A DNA stretch of 32,632 nt, taken from contig JAGBIJ010000034.1 of the NCBI GenBank assembly GCA_017935045.1, positions 1 to 32,632 on the forward strand, given 5' to 3'. Positions within the stretch are counted from its first letter, which is position 1. The number at the start of each line of letters is the position of its first letter. The translations under genes were made by a program, and so were the position numbers. The stretch is from Muribaculaceae bacterium (GTDB lineage Bacteria > Bacteroidota > Bacteroidia > Bacteroidales > Muribaculaceae). Shown here one piece after another: positions 7,713 through 15,684 of the stretch. Below the pieces are notes generated by a model. It saw only the letters and a list, made by a program, of their open reading frames with translations, had not been told where the DNA came from and made no database searches.

Positions 7713-8636
7713 ATGAAAAAGATTTTTTCAAAGGAGCTGGTCATTGGCCTGTGTGTGATTGTCGCGCTTGCCATACTGTTCTTCGGTATCAATTATCTGA
7801 AGGGAATCAACCTGTTTAAGCCCGCTAATTTCTACTATGTGAATTACGACAACATAGCTGGGCTCGACAACGCCGCGCCGGTAACTATCGACGGATATAA
7901 AGTCGGTCAGGTAAGGGAGATTGAATTCAACTATGACAATCCGGGCAAAATTAAGGTAACACTCGCGTTAAACGAAAACCTGAAAGTGCCGGAGGATTCA
8001 TACGCAGTGATAGAGCAGGGGCTCCTCAACGGCGCCTCCATAGTAATCCGCCTCGGCAAGAGCAGAAATATGATTCCCTTAGGCGGCGAAATAAAAGGCG
8101 ATGTGGCGAAGGGCATGATGGATGCCGTAACGCAAGACATCATGCCGCAGGTCAATGACATATTGCCATCCGTCAATGCATTGCTGGTCAATCTGAACCA
8201 GACTGCCGGCAATCTCAATGCCTTGTCCTCACACCCGGCATTGGCAGCCTCCATCGCCCGCCTCAGCACCATTACGGCAAATATCACTGACCTTACCGCC
8301 TCCCTGAATCAGAGCCTTGGCAGCGGTGTGCCGGCGCTTATGCACAATACACAGGATATTACCGCCAAACTCGACTCTGTCGCCGCAGACCTGGCCGTGC
8401 TTTCCGCCGAGCTGAAATCCCTCCCCATCTCGGATACCATGGACGACGTGAAGGCCACTACGTCCAATCTGCGCCAGATGTCGGAGGAAATCAATAATCC
8501 TGACGGCACTCTCGGACTTTTGCTGCGCGATCCGCAGTTATACAATCAGCTCAATCAGGTGTCGGCTGACATTGATTCGCTTATAGTGGACATAAAGAAG
8601 AATCCTAAGCGCTATATCAGCATCAAGCTGCTCTGA
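7713..8636 (+). CDS. MlaD/MCE-family lipid-transport protein
   Basis: This 307-residue protein has one N-terminal membrane helix (about 7-29, ELVIGLCVIVALAILFFGIN). An MCE domain follows at about 36-115 (YDNIAGLDNAAPVTIDGYKVGQV...YAVIEQGLLNGASIVIRLG), and then a long helical region containing repeated Asn/Leu-rich segments. MCE proteins are the periplasmic substrate-binding part of lipid ABC transporters that keep the outer membrane asymmetric. No MlaE permease or MlaF ATPase gene is in this window. In Bacteroidetes this gene commonly sits beside the amidase, as here, and the two form an operon closed by a good terminator. Confidence 0.88.
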   Translation: MKKIFSKELVIGLCVIVALAILFFGINYLKGINLFKPANFYYVNYDNIAGLDNAAPVTIDGYKVGQVREIEFNYDNPGKIKVTLALNENLKVPEDSYAVIEQGLLNGASIVIRLGKSRNMIPLGGEIKGDVAKGMMDAVTQDIMPQVNDILPSVNALLVNLNQTAGNLNALSSHPALAASIARLSTITANITDLTASLNQSLGSGVPALMHNTQDITAKLDSVAADLAVLSAELKSLPISDTMDDVKATTSNLRQMSEEINNPDGTLGLLLRDPQLYNQLNQVSADIDSLIVDIKKNPKRYISIKLL

Positions 8637-8670
8637 CGGATACATGCAGTCTATACTGAGCCAAAACATG

Positions 8671-8705
8671 AAGGTCTTTAAAGAAATCTCTTTAGAGACC
8701 TTTTT
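8671..8705 (+). terminator. Rho-independent terminator of the amidase-mlaD operon
   Basis: A 14-bp stem with a single G-U pair, AAGGTCTTTAAAGA (8671-8684) and TCTTTAGAGACCTT (8689-8702), has the loop AATC and is followed by a T-run at 8701-8705. Confidence 0.88.
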
Positions 8706-8738
8706 GGAATCATAAAAAAAGTTAAATTGATGGCTTGG

Positions 8739-8771
8739 ATTGCTCTGTTTGGCTGTAAAGTAGTATCTTTG
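8739..8771 (+). promoter_or_regulatory. Promoter for the small acidic protein and downstream genes
   Basis: ATTG (8739-8742), a 21-base spacer and TATCTTTG (8764-8771) fit the phylum consensus. The start codon at 8797 lies about 20 bases after the predicted transcription start. Confidence 0.65.
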
Positions 8772-8796
8772 GGACAAACATTGAAAACTTTAAGAT

Positions 8797-9054
8797 GTGA
8801 AGGAGGAAACAGATTTTCAAGATGTCCTTGATGTCTTTGAGCACGTGCTTGAGACAAACCGGTCGATAGATGTAGCCGAGAGCGAATTCAAGAGACAGAT
8901 ATATGAAGATGATGCTTTACACCGGCGTTACCGTGAGTGGTGCCGCATGGAGGGCGTTACTGAGAAAACCGGTTTCGTAGATTACTGTCAGGAGCGCTAC
9001 GATCAGGAAGAAAGCCTTTGGGAAGCCTTGTCAGACGAAGAAGATTTCAGCTGA
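8797..9054 (+). CDS. Small acidic conserved-type hypothetical protein
   Basis: This 85-residue cytoplasmic protein, pI clearly acidic, has a largely helical appearance. Its notable segment is DDALHRRYREWCRMEG followed by GFVDYCQERYDQEESLWEALSD. It has no signal peptide or membrane segment. The start is GTG at 8797; the overlapping ATG at 8795 reads straight into a stop codon. I recall similar small proteins in Bacteroidales but know of no function. It lies just after a strong promoter and 55 bases before aguA, so it may be the first gene of the putrescine operon. Confidence 0.7.
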   Translation: MKEETDFQDVLDVFEHVLETNRSIDVAESEFKRQIYEDDALHRRYREWCRMEGVTEKTGFVDYCQERYDQEESLWEALSDEEDFS

Positions 9055-9109
9055 CCGCTGCCTGTAGGCGTGTAAAGAGAGGCTGTTTAAAAATTTAACG
9101 ACAATTACG

Positions 9110-10156
9110 ATGACAGACATACGTTTAACGCTCAAAGCGGAATGGGAGCCGCAGTCAGAAATATTGCTCGTCTGGCCTGACCGGCATACTGACTGGGAAT
9201 ATATGCTGGACGAGGTGCGGAAGTGCGTCGCCGCTATACTTGAGGCGCTCCGCCGCCATGGCTCGAAAATCAGTCTGCTTGTGCGCGATCCCGCCGAGCC
9301 GCTGGAATATCTTTCCGAAGATGTGCTGCAGGGGCTTACGTTGGTAAAGACCGAATACAACGATACGTGGATACGCGATTACGGGCCTTTGAGCCTGACA
9401 CTCGAGGGCGCGGGCGACAAGCGCGCTCTGCTCGCGGATTTCGGTTTTAACGGCTGGGGGCTGAAGTTTGCCTCTGACCTCGACAATCTCGTCACTTACA
9501 GATGCTTTTCACATCATTCGGACGGCAGTCTCAATCCCGCATATCTCAACTGCCGCGGCTACGAACTGGAAGGAGGCTCCGTCGAGACCGACGGTCGCGG
9601 CACACTGCTTACTACGTCGCGTTGCCTGTGTTCGCCCAACCGCAACGGAGGCCTGAGTAAAGATCAGGTGGAACGCCGTCTCGCCCGGCTGCTTGGCATA
9701 CGTCACTTCCTGTGGCTTGACCACGGCTATCTGGCCGGAGACGACACCGACAGCCATATAGACACTCTGGCTCGCCTCTGTCCCGGAGACGTAATAATCT
9801 ATACTGCCTGCCATGACAATGAAGATGAGCATTACAGCGAGCTGCAAGCTATGGCCACGCAACTGAAAGAAATGCGTACGCCCGAAGGCAAACCGTACTC
9901 TCTGGTGGAACTGCCGCTTCCTTCCCCCTTCTATGATCCGGATGACGGCCATCGTCTTCCCGCCACGTATGCCAATTATCTCGTTACGGACAACGCCATA
10001 CTTGTCCCGGTCTATGGCCGTCCTGAAGAGGACCGCATGGCCTTGGACATCATCCGCAGCGTGTATTCAGACAGAGAGGTAGAAGGCATTGACTGCCGCG
10101 CGCTTATCCGGCAGCATGGCTCGCTCCATTGCGCCACCATGCAGCTCAACAGGTAG
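9110..10156 (+). CDS. aguA: Agmatine deiminase (peptidylarginine-deiminase family)
   Basis: This 348-residue cytoplasmic enzyme converts agmatine to N-carbamoylputrescine and ammonia. Family motifs visible are WEPQSEILLVWP near the N-terminus, DTWIRDYGP (about 84-92), ELEGGSVETDGRGT, and DHGYLAGDDTDSHIDTLAR with the catalytic His/Asp residues. The nucleophile is C341 in GSLHCATMQ, close to the C-terminus. The length and motif order match AguA/PPAD-type deiminases. There is no signal peptide, which argues against a secreted protein-citrullinating enzyme and for a metabolic one. The next gene catalyses the following step, which strengthens the call. Confidence 0.93.
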   Translation: MTDIRLTLKAEWEPQSEILLVWPDRHTDWEYMLDEVRKCVAAILEALRRHGSKISLLVRDPAEPLEYLSEDVLQGLTLVKTEYNDTWIRDYGPLSLTLEGAGDKRALLADFGFNGWGLKFASDLDNLVTYRCFSHHSDGSLNPAYLNCRGYELEGGSVETDGRGTLLTTSRCLCSPNRNGGLSKDQVERRLARLLGIRHFLWLDHGYLAGDDTDSHIDTLARLCPGDVIIYTACHDNEDEHYSELQAMATQLKEMRTPEGKPYSLVELPLPSPFYDPDDGHRLPATYANYLVTDNAILVPVYGRPEEDRMALDIIRSVYSDREVEGIDCRALIRQHGSLHCATMQLNR

Positions 10157-10200
10157 ACTACATATCCCATAAGTATAGCAGCCGATAATCCACTAATGAA

Positions 10201-11109
10201 ATGAAAATGAAGAAGACAAATATATTGACAGGCGTAGTCCAGAATCATTACGTAGCTGACGCGCAATACAATAGATCGAAGAATCTGTGTCAGGTCGAGC
10301 AGCTCGCCAATTCGGGCGCAGATCTTATCGTTCTGTCTGAACTGCACGACAGTCTGTATTTCTGCCAGACTGAAAATGTGGCCAATTTTGATTTGGCCCA
10401 CGAGGTCAACGAGGACAACGAGTCCATAGCCGAGTATGCGAGGCTTGCCCGGTTTCTGCATGTAGTAATCATTACCTCGTTTTTTGAGAAACGCGCTCCC
10501 GGCCTGTACCACAATACAGCAGTCGTTATAGATTCCGACGGCACCATAGCCGGAAAATACCGCAAGATGCACATACCCGACGACCCGGCGTATTATGAAA
10601 AATTTTATTTTGCCCCCGGCGATCTGGGCTTTACTCCCGTCGACACCTCTCTGGGCCGGTTGGGTGTATGTGTATGTTGGGACCAATGGTATCCTGAGGC
10701 GGCCCGCATCATGGCTCTGCAGGGCGCCGACATGCTGATTTATCCTACGGCTATAGGGTGGGAGAGTACTGATCCCCTCGACGAAAAGAAGCGTCAGCGT
10801 GACGCGTGGATTACCATACAGCGGGCTCACGCCGTAGCCAACGGTCTGCCTGTCATCGTAGCCAATCGCGTAGGCTACGAGCCCGATCCGAGCGGTGCGA
10901 CCAACGGTATCACGTTCTGGGGAAGCAGCTTCGTAGCCGGCCCGCAGGGAGAGATACTTGCCCAGCTGTCTGACAACACCGAGGATACCATTCTGACATC
11001 GGTCGATATGAACCGCTGCGAGCAGGTACGCCGTTGGTGGCCCTTCCTGCGCGACCGCCGCATCGACGCTTATAAACCGATACTACAAAGATATATTGAC
11101 AATAAATGA
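10201..11109 (+). CDS. aguB: N-carbamoylputrescine amidohydrolase
   Basis: This 302-residue member of the nitrilase superfamily hydrolyses N-carbamoylputrescine to putrescine, CO2 and ammonia. The catalytic triad is E47 (LSELHDS), K122 (YRKMHIPDD) and C159 (CVCWDQWYPEAAR), with the family-specific signature WDQWYPEAAR. It lies 44 bases after aguA, so agmatine would be processed fully by this pair; the arginine decarboxylase that makes agmatine is not in the window. Translation starts at the ATG at 10201. The stop codon overlaps the start of the ABC-F gene (ATGA). Confidence 0.94.
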   Translation: MKMKKTNILTGVVQNHYVADAQYNRSKNLCQVEQLANSGADLIVLSELHDSLYFCQTENVANFDLAHEVNEDNESIAEYARLARFLHVVIITSFFEKRAPGLYHNTAVVIDSDGTIAGKYRKMHIPDDPAYYEKFYFAPGDLGFTPVDTSLGRLGVCVCWDQWYPEAARIMALQGADMLIYPTAIGWESTDPLDEKKRQRDAWITIQRAHAVANGLPVIVANRVGYEPDPSGATNGITFWGSSFVAGPQGEILAQLSDNTEDTILTSVDMNRCEQVRRWWPFLRDRRIDAYKPILQRYIDNK

Positions 11110-13079
11110 TAGCGTTACAAAACTTAGGGGTGGAATTTTCAGCCCGCCCTCTGTTTTCCGGTATCAATGCCGTAATCAATAAGACTGATAAGATAGCCCT
11201 TGTGGGCAAGAACGGCGCGGGCAAGTCGACGCTGCTCAAGATATTGGCCGGCCTGCAGGCTCCCACCTGCGGAAGCGTGTCTGTTCCGCAGGATGTGACT
11301 ATAGGCTATCTGCCCCAGCAGATGGAAGTAGCCGACGACACCACTCTCATAGATGAAGTGCGCAAAGTCTTCGGCCGTCTGCTGGAGCGCAAGCGTAAGG
11401 TAGAGGAAATATCCGCCGCGCTGGCCGAGCGCACAGATTATGATAGCGAGGAATACACAGCCTTGATAGAGCGCCTGACTTATCTGAATGAACGTATAGA
11501 TATCGAAGGCGCTGACAATATGGAGGCAGAGATAGAGCGTACGCTGATGGGTCTGGGATTCATGCGCAGCGATTTCCAGCGTCCTACCTCCGAGTTTTCA
11601 GGCGGGTGGCGTATGCGCGTGGAGCTTGCCAAAATACTGCTGCAGCGCCCTGATTTGCTGCTGCTTGACGAGCCTACCAACCATCTCGATATCGAGTCTA
11701 TACAATGGCTGGAACAGTTTCTTGCCTCGCGGGCCAAGGCCGTGCTGCTCGTAAGCCATGACCGCGCGTTCATAGACAATGTGACAAACCGCACCATAGA
11801 GATTTCCTGCGGCAAAGCATACGATTACAAGGTCAACTATTCCCATTTCGTAGAGCTGCGCGCCGAACGGGTGGAACAGCAGATGCGCGCATGGCGCAAT
11901 CAGCAGAAACAGATAGAGGACATCAAGGACTTCATAGAGCGGTTCCGCTACAAACCTACAAAGGCCATACAGGTGCAGAGCCGCATCAAGCAGCTGGAAA
12001 AGATTGTGCCGATCGAGGTGGACGAGGTTGACAAGAGCCGTCTGAATCTGAAGTTTCCCCCTGCTCCCAGATCCGGAGACTATCCCGTGATTGCCGACGA
12101 TTGCGGCAAGGCGTATGGCGACCATCAGGTATTCGACCATGTGACATTCACTTTGAAGCGAGGCGAGAAAGTGGCTTTCGTGGGTAAGAACGGCGAGGGC
12201 AAATCCACACTCGTGAAGTGCATTATGGGGCAGATCCCATATACCGGCACACTGAAGCTGGGACACAATGTCAGGATAGGTTATTTCGCCCAGAATCAGG
12301 CGCAGCTGCTTGACGGCACGATTACTGTATTCGACACCATCGACCAGGTGGCCACAGGCGACATACGCCTGAAGATACGTGATATCTTAGGCGCCTTCAT
12401 GTTCGGCGGCGAAGCTTCGGACAAAAAGGTAAAAGTGCTTTCCGGAGGGGAGAAGACACGTCTGGCCATGATAAGGCTTCTTCTCGAGCCGGTCAATCTG
12501 CTGATTCTCGACGAGCCTACCAATCATCTGGACATGAAGACCAAAGACATCCTGAAGGAAGCGATACGCGACTTTGACGGAACTGTCATAGTGGTCAGCC
12601 ATGACCGTCAGTTTCTCGACGGTCTGGTCGACAAGGTATATGAATTTGGCGGAGGCAAGGTACGCGAGCATCTGGGCGGTATTTACGATTTCCTGCACGC
12701 CAGGCAGATTGACTCGCTGAGCGACCTGGAGCGCAAGGTGGCCTCCGGACAGTCCAAGCCGAATAAGACAGCGGTCACGGCGTCTGAAACGGCTGTGGAA
12801 AAGCAGAGCGTTGCCACGCCCGCTGCGGAGCGGAAGCTGTCGTACGCCGAGCAGAAGGAGATGTCGAAGATAGTGCGCAAGGCAGAAAAGGACGTGACCG
12901 ATGCCGAGAAGGCAATCGAGGAAATAGAGGGCCGGATTGCCGATATGGAAGCCCGTCTGGCCAATGGAGACGCTTCTGCGGAATTGCTCTCGGATTATGC
13001 CGCTATGCAGAAAAAGCTGGAAAACCAGATGAGTGTCTGGGAACTGGCTCAGCAGCGTCTTGATGAACTGAAAGGATAA
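11106..13079 (+). CDS. ABC-F family ATPase (translation factor or Uup-like)
   Basis: This 657-residue soluble protein has two ABC domains and no membrane segments. The Walker A motifs are GKNGAGKST (about 33-41) and GKNGEGKST (about 359-367). The signature motifs are SGGWRMR and LSGGEKTRLA, each with a LLDEPTNHLD/LILDEPTNHLD Walker B. The linker between the domains holds the charged RYKPTKAIQVQSRIKQLEK region usual for ABC-F proteins. The C-terminal 110 residues are predicted coiled coil (EQKEMSKIVRKAEKDVTDAEKAIEEIEGRI), as in Uup/YdiF types. Such proteins act at the ribosomal E site or on DNA; some give antibiotic resistance, but nothing here indicates that. The four-base overlap with aguB implies translational coupling. 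Confidence 0.92.
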   Translation: MIALQNLGVEFSARPLFSGINAVINKTDKIALVGKNGAGKSTLLKILAGLQAPTCGSVSVPQDVTIGYLPQQMEVADDTTLIDEVRKVFGRLLERKRKVEEISAALAERTDYDSEEYTALIERLTYLNERIDIEGADNMEAEIERTLMGLGFMRSDFQRPTSEFSGGWRMRVELAKILLQRPDLLLLDEPTNHLDIESIQWLEQFLASRAKAVLLVSHDRAFIDNVTNRTIEISCGKAYDYKVNYSHFVELRAERVEQQMRAWRNQQKQIEDIKDFIERFRYKPTKAIQVQSRIKQLEKIVPIEVDEVDKSRLNLKFPPAPRSGDYPVIADDCGKAYGDHQVFDHVTFTLKRGEKVAFVGKNGEGKSTLVKCIMGQIPYTGTLKLGHNVRIGYFAQNQAQLLDGTITVFDTIDQVATGDIRLKIRDILGAFMFGGEASDKKVKVLSGGEKTRLAMIRLLLEPVNLLILDEPTNHLDMKTKDILKEAIRDFDGTVIVVSHDRQFLDGLVDKVYEFGGGKVREHLGGIYDFLHARQIDSLSDLERKVASGQSKPNKTAVTASETAVEKQSVATPAAERKLSYAEQKEMSKIVRKAEKDVTDAEKAIEEIEGRIADMEARLANGDASAELLSDYAAMQKKLENQMSVWELAQQRLDELKG

Positions 13080-13082
13080 ATC

Positions 13083-13112
13083 GTAGCAGATAAATGAGTA
13101 GCAGATAAATGA
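13083..13112 (+). repeat. 15-bp tandem duplication at the M13 peptidase start
   Basis: GTAGCAGATAAATGA occurs twice head to tail, at 13083-13097 and 13098-13112. Each copy carries an ATG. The first (13094) opens a five-codon frame, ATG-AGT-AGC-AGA-TAA, that stops immediately before the second ATG (13109), where the peptidase begins. Confidence 0.85.
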
Positions 13113-15109
13113 TAAGTAAAGATAAACATGGCGTCGATTGCGCCAATCTCGATAAAAACATAGACCCCGCGGACGATTTCTACGAATACGCCTGCGGAGG
13201 CTGGAAAAAAGCACATCCGCTACCGGCGGAACACTCGCGGTACGGGATGTTTGACCTGCTTCGTGAGGAAAACCGCAAGAAGCTGCGTACCTTGGTGGAG
13301 GAGCTGGGTCAGGACTCCGACAGCCGTATCACGGGTACCGTGGCGCAGAAAGTAAGCGATCTCTTTGCCCAGGGTATGGATATGGAGCGGCGCAACCGCG
13401 AGGGGGCTGCGCCCTTGCGCCCGCAGCTCGACCACATAGCCGCAGCCTCCGACTTTTCTGAGCTGCTCGCATGGGCACACAACGGGATAACCGGCACTTT
13501 CCTGTCCACCGGAGTAGGCCCTGACCCCAAGGATTCCGGCATGAATATCATGCACGCCGGCGAGGGGGGCTTAGGTCTGGGAGACCGCGATTATTATCTG
13601 GTGGACAATGACAACAACCGCCGGATTCTGGATGCCTATAAGACGTACATACGCCGTATAATGGAGTTGATAGGGTATCCGGAGTCAGACCGTGACAGAG
13701 TCTGCGACAACGTGATGCGCATAGAGACCGAGCTTGCCCGCTACAAGAAGACCCGCGAGGAGCGCCGCGACCCGACCAAAAGCTACTATATGCTCGCTTA
13801 CGAGGACTTCAAAAAAGAGTTTCCCGTCCTTGACTGGGACAGGTATTTCGCTACACTCGGTGTCAGGGATATAGACAGAATCAATGTCGGCAGCCGCAAT
13901 TATCTTGCCCGGCTTACGGAATATCTGCCTACACTCGGAATCCAGGAAATAAAGGATTATCTCGTGTTTCAGGCTGTGGACGGAGCTACCGGGCTGCTGT
14001 CTGAAGATTTCTTCAACGCTTCGTTTCAGATGTACGACGTGACCATGAGCGGCATCGAGGAGCCGGAGCCGCTGTGGAAACGCGCGCTCGGAGTCCCGGG
14101 CTCAATGCTTGGCGAGGCCATCGGCCAGCTGTATGTGAAGCGATGGTTTCCCGAGGAGAACAAGACATACGTGAGGAGCCTGGTCGAGAATCTGCGTCAC
14201 GCTCTGGCTGACCATATCAAGTCTTTAGCCTGGATGAGCGAGCCTACGAAGACCAAGGCCCTGGAGAAACTGGCCGGCCTGACGGTCAAGATAGGCTATC
14301 CCGACAAATGGAAGGATTATTCGGCCATCACGGTCGACCCCGGACTGCCTTATCTGGAGAACGTCTACCGTGCGTCAGTCTGGTACGTGCAGGACAATTA
14401 TTCCAAGATGGGCAAGCCGGTGGATAAGGAGGAGTGGTTTATGTTTCCCCAGACGGTCAACGCTTACTACAGTCCGCAGAACAATGAGATATGCTTCCCG
14501 GCCGGAATACTGCAGCCTCCGTATTTCGATATAACGGCCGATGACGCCATGAATTACGGCGCGATAGGTGTGGTTATAGGCCACGAGATGACTCATGGTT
14601 TCGATGACCAGGGACGCCGCTTCGACAGTCACGGCAATCTGCACGAATGGTGGGCCAAGGAGGATGCCGAGCGCTTCAATGCTTTGGCCGACAGACTCGT
14701 ACAGCAGTTTGACGAAGTTGAGGTGGCGCCGGGCACACACGCCAACGGACGCTATACGCTGGGAGAAAACATTGCCGATCAGGGCGGATTGCGTATTGCC
14801 CTGACAGCATGGTTGCGTTTCCTCGGTTACGGCGATCTGGAGGCAGCCCGCGATTTTCTGACGACTCCCGACGGCCTGGCTGATGGATTCACGCCGTTGC
14901 AGCGGTTTTATCTGGCTTATGCCATGCTTTGGGCGGGCAATATACGTCCCGAGGAAATCCTGGTACGCGTTCAGTCCGACCCTCACTCGCTCGGACGTCA
15001 GCGTGTGAATACTACACTCTCCAATATCGATGAATTTTATAAGGCTTTCTCCATTACGGCGCAATCTCCGCTGTGGCGTGAAGAAGACCGACGCACAATA
15101 ATCTGGTAA
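13109..15109 (+). CDS. pepO: M13-family zinc metalloendopeptidase (PepO/neprilysin type)
   Basis: This 666-residue protein begins with LDKNIDPADDFYEYACGGWKK, the conserved start of the mature M13 fold. The zinc site is HEMTH (H492, E493, H496) with third ligand E553 and D557 in ENIADQGG. NAYYSPQNNEICFPAGILQPP is the substrate-binding NAYY region. The end is close to SPLWREEDRRTIIW, although members usually end CxVW. Members cleave small peptides. Bacteroidales relatives that I recall carry a signal peptide or lipobox; here only about ten residues precede the domain, so it appears cytoplasmic. The gene lies 29 bases after the ABC-F gene and two bases before the DUF1599 gene. Confidence 0.92.
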   Translation: MISKDKHGVDCANLDKNIDPADDFYEYACGGWKKAHPLPAEHSRYGMFDLLREENRKKLRTLVEELGQDSDSRITGTVAQKVSDLFAQGMDMERRNREGAAPLRPQLDHIAAASDFSELLAWAHNGITGTFLSTGVGPDPKDSGMNIMHAGEGGLGLGDRDYYLVDNDNNRRILDAYKTYIRRIMELIGYPESDRDRVCDNVMRIETELARYKKTREERRDPTKSYYMLAYEDFKKEFPVLDWDRYFATLGVRDIDRINVGSRNYLARLTEYLPTLGIQEIKDYLVFQAVDGATGLLSEDFFNASFQMYDVTMSGIEEPEPLWKRALGVPGSMLGEAIGQLYVKRWFPEENKTYVRSLVENLRHALADHIKSLAWMSEPTKTKALEKLAGLTVKIGYPDKWKDYSAITVDPGLPYLENVYRASVWYVQDNYSKMGKPVDKEEWFMFPQTVNAYYSPQNNEICFPAGILQPPYFDITADDAMNYGAIGVVIGHEMTHGFDDQGRRFDSHGNLHEWWAKEDAERFNALADRLVQQFDEVEVAPGTHANGRYTLGENIADQGGLRIALTAWLRFLGYGDLEAARDFLTTPDGLADGFTPLQRFYLAYAMLWAGNIRPEEILVRVQSDPHSLGRQRVNTTLSNIDEFYKAFSITAQSPLWREEDRRTIIW

Positions 15110-15111
15110 TC

Positions 15112-15684
15112 ATGGTTCACAATACAGACAACATACAGACAGACCGGAATCTTACGGCTACGCAGTTTGACACGATTCATGCCTTGTGTCTGGACATATA
15201 TACCAAGAAACTGAATGACTACGGCACATCATGGCGCCTTATGCGTCTGCCGTCGCTCACGGATCAGATTCTTATCAAGGCTCGCCGCATACGTACCCTG
15301 GAGGAGACAGGAGAGGCACGTATCCAGGAGGGAATAGCTCCGGAATTCATAGGCATAATCAATTACGGAGTGATGGCGCTGATACAGTATGCTCTCGGTC
15401 CCGGAGAAGATCTGGACCCGCAGGAGGCGCTCAGTCTCTATAATCGAGAGTTCGGACGCGCCACGTCGCTTATGACAGACAAAAACCATGACTACGACGA
15501 GGTCTGGCGCGAGATGCGCGTCAGCAGTTTTACCGATATTATTCTGACCAAGCTCCGTCGTATCAAGCAGATAGAAGACCATGACGGTAAAACTCTGATT
15601 TCAGAGGGTGTGGACGCAGGATATATGGATATCGTCAACTACGCGGTCTTCGCACTGATAAAACTGGGGTATGCCGATGAGTGA
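15112..15684 (+). CDS. DUF1599 (nucleotide-modification-associated) protein, internally duplicated
   Basis: This 190-residue soluble protein is made of two related halves. The first (about 16-100) has YTKKLNDYGTSWRLMR...LTDQILIKARRIRTLEE...EFIGIINYGVMALIQ. The second (about 120-187) has LMTDKNHDYDEVWREMR...FTDIILTKLRRIKQIED...YMDIVNYAVFALIK. Repeated DYG/DYD, KARRI/KLRRI and IINYG/IVNYA motifs mark DUF1599, an all-helical fold grouped with nucleotide-modification domains. The function is unproven. In Bacteroides this gene precedes a DoxX gene, as here, and the two reading frames overlap by up to 14 bases. Confidence 0.88.
   Translation: MVHNTDNIQTDRNLTATQFDTIHALCLDIYTKKLNDYGTSWRLMRLPSLTDQILIKARRIRTLEETGEARIQEGIAPEFIGIINYGVMALIQYALGPGEDLDPQEALSLYNREFGRATSLMTDKNHDYDEVWREMRVSSFTDIILTKLRRIKQIEDHDGKTLISEGVDAGYMDIVNYAVFALIKLGYADE

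Noticed and set aside
11106-13079. Antibiotic-resistance ABC-F gene
   Set aside because: The coiled-coil C-terminus and location with housekeeping genes fit the Uup/YdiF type, and nothing in the sequence singles out a resistance subfamily.
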